Notes under the pieces: generated by a model
Databases searched by the model: none
What the model saw: only the letters and a program-made list of their open reading frames with translations
What the model was told of the DNA's origin: nothing
Origin: Blepharisma japonicum
Taxonomy: Eukaryota; Ciliophora; Heterotrichea; Heterotrichida; Blepharismidae
NCBI GenBank assembly: GCA_949751835.1
Contig: CATKHK010000012.1
Coordinates: 310,001-374,000 of the forward strand
Reading direction: 5' to 3'
DNA: 64,000 nucleotides
In this document: positions 55,808 to 64,000 of the stretch, piece after piece
Numbering within the stretch: the first letter of the stretch is position 1
Layout: each line of letters begins with the position of its first letter
Program-made: the position numbers and the translations under genes

Positions 55808-58800
55808 TTATTCCTCCCCGAACCCTCCACCTCCTGGAGTGCATATTCTTACTATATCACCTGAATTCACTCTGCAGGTGTTTTTGCTTCCTAAGTTTAT
55901 AGTAACTCCATCATTTCTGATTAATAAATTCAATCCAGGCTGTGCATCTTTTCCTCCGCTAAGTCCGAAAGGTCTCATTGCTCTTCTTTCACTTAAAATG
56001 CTGACTTGTAGCTCTTCTAAAAATTCAAACTCTCTTATCACTCCATCTCCACCTTTCCATTTTCCTGCACCTCCACTTCCATCTCTGATGCTAAATTGCT
56101 TAATTAAAACTGGGTATCTCCTTTCCATTATTTCTATATCAGTGATCCTCGTATTTGTCATATGAGTTTGGACTCCACTTACTCCATCCCACCCAAATCC
56201 TGCTCCACTGCCTCCACATATAGTTTCATAATACCCGAATTTTGAATTTCCGAATGTAAAATTGTTCATACATCCTTGAGAAGCTGCACATGCCCCAAAT
56301 GCTTTTAGTATCACATCTGTGATTCTTTGAGAAGTAAGGACATTTCCTCCGACAACTGCAGCATCTTCTGAAGGATAAAGAATAGAGTTTGGAGGAATTG
56401 TGATTGTGATAGGATCCAGGCATCCTTGATTTAAAGGAATATCAGTATCTACGAGGCATCTTAGACAGTATATGACTGCAGATCTGCATACACAATATGG
56501 GGCATTTAAATTGCTTAATACTTGATGTCCTGTTCCTGTAAAGTCAAAATGAGCAGTCATTGTAGGTTTATCAATAGTTATCACTAAAGATATAGGAGAC
56601 CCATCGTCCATATAATCTATAGATCTTAAAACAACTGAAGTTTCTGACACTTTTAAAAGCAAATCTTTTACGCTTTGACTCGCTGCTTCTTGAATATAAA
56701 GCATGTAAGCTTGAACAACTGGGAGACTGTATTCTTCTATAAGATCATTCAATAAGGATATACCTTTATTATTTGCTGCAATTTGTGCTTTGAGGTCGCT
56801 CACATTGTCTTCAAGACCTCTGCTTTCTCTAAATAAATCTCGAACAGTGCTTTCTTGGAACTCATCGTCAACAACAATTTTGCATGATTTAATGCTTACT
56901 CCTTCTTCAGTTAGATAACGCGAAAAAGGAGGCATGGACCCTGGGGTGGATCCACCTATATCAGCATGATGTCCCCTACTAGCAAGATAAAACACGACTT
57001 CACCCTTAAAGTAAACTGGAGTTATAACAGTAATATCTGGAAGATGGGTGCCTCCTGCTGATGGATGGTTTGACATAATTACTTGGCCTTCTTTTCAATC
57101 ATCACCTAGAAGCTTTATTTGTGATTTTACTGCTTCTTGCATTGATCCTAGATGAACTGGCAAATGCGGAGCATTTGCAACTAAACTACCTTTAGGGTCA
57201 AAAATGGCACAAGAATAATCAAGTCTTTCCTTTATGTTTGTAGAAACTGCAGTTCGCTGTAGGACTCTTCCCATCTGTTCTGCAATGCTCATGAATCTGT
57301 GACCAAAAATGGATAAAAGGATGGGATCGCATGCAATTTCGGAGAAGGAGGGGTTTAGACTTGAAACGTAGATTTCTATGTTTCCATGCTGAGAAATGGT
57401 TGCTGTGCATTTATATTCAATTATTATTGTTGATGTCTCGTTTAAAATTATTGCGGGACCGTTGATTGTTTGATTAGGTGCCAGAGATTCAAGTCTATAG
57501 ACTTTTGTTGGGAGATTCTCAAAACCAATTTCAGTTTCAAACCATGTATTTGTAATTGCTATTGGTTCAGCTTCAGATCTTGCTGGCATTTCTATTTCAT
57601 GAATAGAGTCTAAGGTTGCAGAACCCCTGACTCTTAATATGTCAATAATTATGTCTCGTTTGCCAAGAACAAATCCATATTCTCTTAGGTATATTTCATA
57701 AAAAGCTTGCTTGAGGTCAAGACCTTCAGTGTAAAGAATTGAAATTGCTGTGTCAGTCCCCACAAATCTCAAATGCATAAAATTTTCAATTTTTATGTTT
57801 GATTTGACGAACTCTTGCTGCTGAAATTTATCAGCTATTTTCAAGCCCATTTCATTCAGTTTTTGAATCGAAAGCATAATATTTTCTTCATTTAGCTTCA
57901 ATGCGCAAGGCTGCTGATCTTCTAAAACAACATCTGCCATACTTAATCCATACGCACTTAAAATCCCTGAATACTTATGAACGGCTATTTTCGTAATCCC
58001 AAGAGATCTTGCAATAGCGCAGGCATGCTGGCCACCTGCAGATCCAAAACAAGCCAAAGTGTGTTTTTTTGGGTCATACCCCCTAGATTGGGTTAGTGCT
58101 CTAATAGGTCTGCACATACTTTCATTAGCAACTTTTACAAATCCAAGCGCAACTTCTTCACACGTTAAATTAGAATTTTGAAAAGCATTAATTTCATTAG
58201 TCAGCTGCTGAAGCCCTTCTCTCGCAGCGTTATAATCAATTGGCAAATTTTGGTCAGGGCCAAATATTTCAGGGAAAAACTTTGGAATTAGTCGTCCTAA
58301 AACCAAATTAGCATCAGTAATAGTCGCATACCCATTTTTTCTGTAGCATAAAGGGCCAGGATGCGCTCCAGCTGAGTCTGGACCTACAACATAAAGCCCA
58401 CTTCTGAAAAATAGTTTTGACCCACCTCCTGCTGCAACTGTTGTAATATCCAAATGGGCTCCTTGAAGATGAACTCCTGAAATTTCAGTTTCAAAAAGAT
58501 GCTCAAGATGGCCTGCGTACCTTGACACATCTGTAGATGTCCCTCCCATATCAAAGCCTATAAGTGGAGAAGCAGCAGTCTGTGAAAATCCAATTACTCC
58601 TCCAGCTGGCCCTGAAAGAATCGCTTTACTTCCTAAAAAGTTGTCAATTGATGACAACCCTCCATCTGACTGCATAAATAAAACTGGAATTTCTGACAAA
58701 TGAGCATCGAAACCATTACAGAAATTCTGAATATATTCTTTTATAATAGGAGTTAAATAAGCATCAATGCATACTGTAGACGCTCTTGGATACATTTTAA

Positions 58801-59470
58801 CCATTGGCATTATTTCTGACGATACTGAAATATGGCTAAAACCTAGTGATCTAGCAATTTCAGCTGCTTGGATTTCGTGTTTTCTATAAGCATAAGAATG
58901 AGCAAAACATATAGCAATGGACTCGATTCCTTTCTGTTTTAAGTTCTCTAAATCTTGAGTAAGCTGTTGGGCGTCTAATGGAGTTAGAACTTTGAAATAT
59001 TCTCCTGTAATCCCAATCTCTGCATTTTGTGGGTCTGAGACAATTTGAACTCTTTCATTCACTTCAATTACTTCTGAAAACAGTTTTTGTCCTCTTTGGA
59101 TATTTAATGCAAAAATGTGAGGGCGGGTCTGATTTCCAATGATCATCAAGTCTTTAAAGCCTTTAGTGATTAATAACGCAAAATTTTTTCCTTTACGTTC
59201 AAGAAGAGCATTTGTAGCTACAGTTGTTCCCATTCTTATTGAGCTGATTAGATGAGTGTTGACTGGAGTATTTTTTGGATAATCAGATTGAGTCATTTCT
59301 TGGAGGATTCTGCGAATCCCTTCAGTTGGCGCATCCGGGTAGTTTGCTGGATCAACGCTTAAAAGTTTCATTACTTTGCACATTCTGGTTCCATCTGCAG
59401 AAAGATAGTCACAATAAATGTCTGTAAAAGTCCCTCCTCGATCTATCGAAAATCTGAAGGAATGTGCCAT
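55808..59470 (-). CDS. OPLAH: 5-oxoprolinase (ATP-hydrolysing)
   Basis: 1220 residues in one frame from ATG 59470 to TAA 55808, crossing a TGA (Trp) at about 57095 that a standard reading takes as a stop. It converts 5-oxo-L-proline to L-glutamate in the gamma-glutamyl cycle in the cytosol, with ATP. The N-terminal hydantoinase A half (about 1-720) has [27 protein letters not shown], and [15 protein letters not shown]. The C-terminal hydantoinase B half has [50 protein letters not shown], and ends [11 protein letters not shown]. The two halves are fused, as in other eukaryotes; the length is close to yeast OXP1 and animal OPLAH. Here it makes a link to glutathione turnover, with the GPx gene in the same window. 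Confidence 0.96.
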
Positions 59471-59731
59471 TTTATTCTCTAGCTCATGATCTCATAGATA
59501 TCAATATGAAATAGTCTCCAAAATTATTTAAATATTGATTTTAGCTTTGTTCAGAATATAATAGTAATTGAACCTGAATTAATTAATTAGATTATAAGTT
59601 TTATTAATAAATTAAAACAATTGCATATAGTACTAATACTTTTAATGATTCTCCTATTAAATACCTGAACCTACAGTGAAATTGTTTTGATAATTGTAAA
59701 AATTAAAATATCTGAATACGATAAATCCAAA

Positions 59732-60250
59732 ATGTCATCTTTGAGTTATGCAGAGATGGTTGGGATGGAGATCAAAGTAGTCACAACTCTCGATGAAGAG
59801 CACAAAGGAAGAATCTACACAATTGACGAAGATGCAAATGTAGTCATACTTTATCGGGGAAATGAAAATTCAAGAGATTATGTTTTTTTGAATGCAGACT
59901 ATATCAAAGATATCGTTATACTTGACCAAGAACGTCATGAAATCGACACAGAGGTACCCTATATCGATGTGAATAAATATCTTGAAGAGCTTGATAAGCA
60001 AATGCAAAAAGAGTCCCAAAATTTAGAACAAATAAATAGTTTGGCAAGTCCTGAAGGCCAGCTTATTTTCAATGAAATTTCCAGAACATATAAATGTGAC
60101 TGGAATGGGCTCAATATATATTTGGTCGACCTAGACGTCGAAATCAGTCCTCCTTATTCCAATGACCAGTATGTCACAGGAAACCCAAGTGCGACTACAA
60201 GAATTTCTAACGTCTTAATGCAAACCCGAAGGAAGCTAAACCTAGACTAA
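59732..60250 (+). CDS. LSM12: LSM12-like protein
   Basis: 172 residues from the ATG at 59732 to TAA. The N-terminal 60 residues form an LSm-like beta fold (EIKVVTTLDEEHKGRIYTID, NVVILYRG, VFLNADYIKDIVIL). The C-terminal half has the anticodon-binding-type domain typical of LSM12: SPEGQLIFNEISRTYKCDWN, DVEISPPYSNDQYV, then a final helix NVLMQTRRKLN. LSM12 proteins act with ataxin-2 in mRNA regulation and in NAADP-linked Ca2+ signalling in animals. Earlier in-frame codons lack a Met, so this start is preferred. It is divergent from 5-oxoprolinase. Confidence 0.88.
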   Translation: MSSLSYAEMVGMEIKVVTTLDEEHKGRIYTIDEDANVVILYRGNENSRDYVFLNADYIKDIVILDQERHEIDTEVPYIDVNKYLEELDKQMQKESQNLEQINSLASPEGQLIFNEISRTYKCDWNGLNIYLVDLDVEISPPYSNDQYVTGNPSATTRISNVLMQTRRKLNLD

Positions 60251-60307
60251 TAATCCTTTTTGCAATTTAAAATAGTTCGCACTAATTTCATTGCGGGCTT
60301 GTATAAA

Positions 60308-63300
60308 ATGGAACGTCAACGTATAGGAGATATACAAAGAAATAGAGAAATTCATGACCTTCTTGACCAAATTTCAGTTCCTGAAGAGAGTATGAGTGAT
60401 CTTTCTTCAATGGTATCAGGCCGTTCTAATTATGAGCACGAGTCTCAGGTATATGCAAGAACTCCGAATTCCCCTCCTCGGCAATTAGAAGAATATTTTG
60501 ATAATTCGATAAATTCTTCAATAGCGCTTCATACTTCGCCTATTGATAATGTTAAATTACCATTTGAAGAGGAATCAAGAGATAATAGTAATTATTCACA
60601 GCACCATTCTCAAGCATTTACATCACAACAAGTGTCTAGAATGATGGATTGGAGCAAAAGCCATATTACTCCTACTGAAGGGATATTTCCACAGGTTTCA
60701 GCACCAAGTATGAGTATTGATCAGGATCAAGACATGTGGGATGAGTCTCCCGCTGATTCTTCTATGGTGCAGCATATGAGATCTCAGACTTCTTTTGAAA
60801 AAGAACAAAAAAGACAAGACTCATCACATGGCTTGCCTGCTTTAGACTTGCCGACTCATGAAGAAATGCCGAGTAGAGAAGTTATAACGTTTTCTCCGGG
60901 AAATCAAGACCAAAATTGGTATTTTAATCCAGGGACTATAATTTCGAAGAGGTCTTCGACGAATCATAGTTTTAGGACTTATCAAAGATCAAGCTTGTCT
61001 ACAGAACTTGTAGCTCAAGGTAGCGCACTTCTGGCAAATGCAGGGAATCATCATTTTGCTTCGGAGTACTCTTTAGCCCAAGCAAGAGACAATGCAGTTA
61101 TATGTGATGAAATGCAAAAGCTGAAAAATGAACTGGTTAATATAAAAATTGCCTTGAGAACAGAGCAAGATCTGCATGAAAACACAAAAAAAGAGCTCTA
61201 TGACTGCAGCAACTATCTCCAGCAGCTGGAAGCAGAAAGAAATGACAGTGATCAAAGAAAGACAGAGCTTGAAGAACATTTAAAAATGATTCAAGCCAAA
61301 ACTAAAGACAATTCAAGCCTTGAACAATTAAGAGGCAAAGCGCTTGAATACGCTAGAACTGAAATAAAACAGCTTAAAACATATTTATCTGAAAGGGATA
61401 AAAAAATAGAAGACTTAGCGCATGCGCTCTCACAGAAAAATATGATAGAAAGCAATACTGCTAGAGAAAAAGAAATAGAAGAGCTGACATCAGAGCTAGC
61501 AAAAATGAAAATCTTGAACTCTACCCAGAACAAAAGAATCCAAGATTTGATAGAAAAAAAAGAAGAGTCATCAAAATCAAATGATAAATACAAAAATGAA
61601 TTGATGGCTAAATCAGAATCATATCAATCAAAGATTAAAAATCTATCTTCGCAGGTTGAAGAGTTGGCAAATATTATAAAGGAAAAAAATGAAGAAATAG
61701 AGAAGCTCGAAAACGAATTAAATGCTGCCAAAGAGGAAATTAAAGCAGCAAATCAAATTAAAATAAGCGAATTTGAAGATATTCAGAACGCAAAAATAAT
61801 GATTGAAACCTTACAAAGTCAGTTAAATGATGTTCAAGCTGGAAGAGCAGGAGCTGCAGATTACGATTCTCAGCTTGCCAAAATAAAATCCAGTTATGAA
61901 GAAAAACTAAGTGCAGCACAAAAAGAAACCCAACAATATAAGAAAAAGACTTCAAATCTTGAAGAAAGAGTAAAAGGTTTTGAAGTACAAATTGAAAGGC
62001 TCATGAAAGGCGAAAAAAAAGAAATTTCTTTTGAAGAATCAGAAGCTAAAGAAACAGTTGCAATTATGCAAGCAGAAATTGAAAAACTGCAAACTGAGAT
62101 CGCTGAGTTAACAGATAAAGTAACTGATTTAAAAAACGTTGAGAGACAGCTGAATGAAGAAAGATTTGCTATAACAAGAGAAAGAGAAGAATTAATTCAG
62201 CAGATTAAAGATGATAAAGCGAAAAGAAAAGAAGATCTGAGAAATACTGAAAAAATGCAGTTAGATCATAACAAAGCAATAAGAAAGCTTGAAGTAGAGC
62301 TGCAGCAATCTAAAGATTTGAGCAGGCAATATAAAGAAGAAATGGAAAGCTTAAGGTTTGCTAGGGATCAAGCAGAAAAATTGGTAGATACTTATAAAAA
62401 GCAGCTTGATGACTCAAAAGTTGGGAGCTCAAGAGATTTTAAAGTCAACAAAGAAAAGGCTCGGGATACTGAAAAAGAGATTTCTAAGCTGAAATCTACC
62501 ATAAAATCAATGAACGCTCAATTTGAAGAAGAAAAAGAAGAGCTTTTATATCAAATTGAAGACTATGGTAAGAAAATCCAAGAATTAGAGGACGAAATAA
62601 GGGCTTACCCAGACCCTGAAAAGCTTGAATATGAAATCCGAAAAGAATGCGAAGAAAAATCTGCTCAAAACATTATAAAGCTAAAAGAAAGCTGGGAAGC
62701 TGAAAGAACTGAGCTTTTAAGAAAAAGCCAAAGATCAACACAAACAAGTTTTGATATTGCTTCATTTAAAGAAGAAATAAAACATCAGATAGAAGTTGAA
62801 TATGTTGATAAGATGAGCAAGAAACAGCAACAATTAGAAGACAAGTGGAAAAAAGAGTGCACTCAAAATTTGCAGCCACAACTAGAAAAAGAAATTAAAG
62901 AAAAATTTGAAAAAAAATTTGCATCTGCCAAACAAATGTTGGAAGATAGCTATCAGAAAAGAGTCGATGAGCTTAGTGAAGACTATGTAAAAAGAGTGAA
63001 AAGCCTTGAAAATGAATATGAAAAAAATGCAAATAATATGGAAGAAGATTTCCGAAAAAAACTTATGTCAATTGAAAGTGATTACAATTTAAATCTCAAA
63101 ACAATTAGAGAGCAAAAAGAAGCCAACCAGAATGTATATGATGAAGCAAAAGAAGAGCTGCAGAATGTGAAAGATTCGTATGAAGAAAAAATAAAAAATA
63201 TGATGAACAAAACTCGTGAGCTAGAGGGAGAGTTAAAAAATAAAGAAAAAATATTGAAGGCACAATATGAAGCTGAAATGAATATGAGGTTGAATGAATT

Positions 63301-64000
63301 GGAAAGGGTGCTTAAAAACAAAAAAGAAGAAGTTGAAGAAAAATTGAATAAAGAAAAATCAGAATTAATAAATGGATTTGAAGCAGAAAGAAACGATTAC
63401 GAAAAACAAATATCACAGCTAAAAAGTGATTATAAAAAGGCTTTGGACCAATTAAAAAATTATAAAAACTTAGAAAAAGAGTTTTTAAACAAAGACGAAA
63501 TATTGGAAAATAAACTGGAAGAAGCAGAAAAAGTATACCAATCTAAAATAGAAGAGATTCAAAGAAATTTAGAAAGAGAAAATTTAGAAAATAGTAAAGC
63601 CTTTGCACTAAAATTAAAAGATAAAGAAAAATTGCTATCTAAAGAATATGAAGATAAAGTCCACGAGATTCATCAAGAGCTAGATAAGCAGCTTGAAATT
63701 GAAAGAGCTAGGCATAATGAATTAATGAATTTAAAAGAGCAAAATACCAAAGCAGAAGTCCAAAGAGCACAAGAAGATCTTTTACAAAATTTCAAAGACA
63801 AAGAACGAGAATGGGAAGAAAAGCTGCAAAAACAAAAACTGCAATATGAAAGAGAAATCAGGGCAAAAGACATAAAAATCGAAGACCTTAGTGAACTGAA
63901 CTCTCTTGAAACTAACAAAATTAGAGAAGAAATTAAAGAAGAATTTAAATTAAAAATTAAAAAAATGAAAGAAGAATTTGCAAAGCAGAAAAAAGATATG
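60308..64000 (+). CDS. Giant coiled-coil protein (5' part, continues beyond window)
   Basis: Open from ATG 60308 to the window end, at least 1231 codons with no TAA, TAG or TGA. The first 250 residues are Ser- and Gln-rich and probably disordered (MERQRIGDIQRNREIHDLLD). From about residue 255 the rest is continuous heptad-type coiled coil, extremely rich in Glu and Lys. There are no motor, kinase or membrane motifs in the visible part. Such proteins form filaments, basal-body rootlets or Golgi/centrosome-like scaffolds, but the coiled-coil composition alone cannot tell which. It is only 57 bases downstream of the LSM12-like gene. Confidence 0.85.
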   Translation, partial: MERQRIGDIQRNREIHDLLDQISVPEESMSDLSSMVSGRSNYEHESQVYARTPNSPPRQLEEYFDNSINSSIALHTSPIDNVKLPFEEESRDNSNYSQHHSQAFTSQQVSRMMDWSKSHITPTEGIFPQVSAPSMSIDQDQDMWDESPADSSMVQHMRSQTSFEKEQKRQDSSHGLPALDLPTHEEMPSREVITFSPGNQDQNWYFNPGTIISKRSSTNHSFRTYQRSSLSTELVAQGSALLANAGNHHFASEYSLAQARDNAVICDEMQKLKNELVNIKIALRTEQDLHENTKKELYDCSNYLQQLEAERNDSDQRKTELEEHLKMIQAKTKDNSSLEQLRGKALEYARTEIKQLKTYLSERDKKIEDLAHALSQKNMIESNTAREKEIEELTSELAKMKILNSTQNKRIQDLIEKKEESSKSNDKYKNELMAKSESYQSKIKNLSSQVEELANIIKEKNEEIEKLENELNAAKEEIKAANQIKISEFEDIQNAKIMIETLQSQLNDVQAGRAGAADYDSQLAKIKSSYEEKLSAAQKETQQYKKKTSNLEERVKGFEVQIERLMKGEKKEISFEESEAKETVAIMQAEIEKLQTEIAELTDKVTDLKNVERQLNEERFAITREREELIQQIKDDKAKRKEDLRNTEKMQLDHNKAIRKLEVELQQSKDLSRQYKEEMESLRFARDQAEKLVDTYKKQLDDSKVGSSRDFKVNKEKARDTEKEISKLKSTIKSMNAQFEEEKEELLYQIEDYGKKIQELEDEIRAYPDPEKLEYEIRKECEEKSAQNIIKLKESWEAERTELLRKSQRSTQTSFDIASFKEEIKHQIEVEYVDKMSKKQQQLEDKWKKECTQNLQPQLEKEIKEKFEKKFASAKQMLEDSYQKRVDELSEDYVKRVKSLENEYEKNANNMEEDFRKKLMSIESDYNLNLKTIREQKEANQNVYDEAKEELQNVKDSYEEKIKNMMNKTRELEGELKNKEKILKAQYEAEMNMRLNELERVLKNKKEEVEEKLNKEKSELINGFEAERNDYEKQISQLKSDYKKALDQLKNYKNLEKEFLNKDEILENKLEEAEKVYQSKIEEIQRNLERENLENSKAFALKLKDKEKLLSKEYEDKVHEIHQELDKQLEIERARHNELMNLKEQNTKAEVQRAQEDLLQNFKDKEREWEEKLQKQKLQYEREIRAKDIKIEDLSELNSLETNKIREEIKEEFKLKIKKMKEEFAKQKKDM

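Overview
This is nuclear protist DNA read with a modified genetic code: TGA is tryptophan and TAA/TAG are the stops. The window proves this itself. Two near-identical receptor genes (586-3993 and 7302-10709) swap TGA and TGG at the same codon several times. TGA also fills invariant Trp positions in kinases, a phospholipase C C2 domain, the U-box and 5-oxoprolinase. Together with AT-rich, densely packed genes, intergenic gaps often under 100 bp and no gene that needs an intron, this suggests the somatic (macronuclear) genome of a ciliate. A Blepharisma-like heterotrich is the best guess; the species is inference. Gene ends given here follow this code, so they often run through several TGA codons.

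Region 1 (0-16 kb) is the accessory, rearranged part. It holds a pair of 1135-residue receptors (signal peptide, two tandem periplasmic-binding-protein-like ligand domains, about nine membrane spans) in a 4-kb segmental duplication. The second copy lies within a 5.3-kb segment that splits a coiled-coil/kelch gene in two, with the 8-bp repeat TGCCACAG at both junctions. The same segment carries a decayed polyubiquitin copy and a 15-bp minisatellite. An intact U-box/coiled-coil/kelch ubiquitin ligase of the same family lies inverted just downstream.

Region 2 (16.7-32 kb) is mostly housekeeping: delta-type phospholipase C, peptide deformylase, an MFS transporter, a multi-span membrane protein, a CAMK-like kinase, glutathione peroxidase divergent from PCNA (with an E2F-like site 12 bp before the PCNA start), VPS35, a small unrecognised protein and a single-Myb-domain protein.

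Region 3 (32-48 kb) has a membrane protein with a dynein-light-chain-like domain, a coiled-coil protein, tRNA-Glu(TTC), a GYF-domain protein with an eIF4E-binding-like motif, a TPR/IQ protein, radial spoke protein 3 with a long extra C-terminal part, a membrane-anchored cathepsin L, a zinc-knuckle DEAD-box helicase with altered motifs, a SIAH-type ligase and a Sel1 protein.

Region 4 (48-64 kb) has two related CCT-domain proteins flanking a CDPK that appears catalytically dead and a MORN protein, then a gene-poor 1.75 kb, a four-span membrane protein, 5-oxoprolinase, an LSM12-like protein and the start of a giant coiled-coil protein that runs off the end. Several genes point to cilia (RSP3), Ca2+ and phosphoinositide signalling (PLC, CDPK) and ubiquitin signalling (U-box, SIAH, ubiquitin relic).
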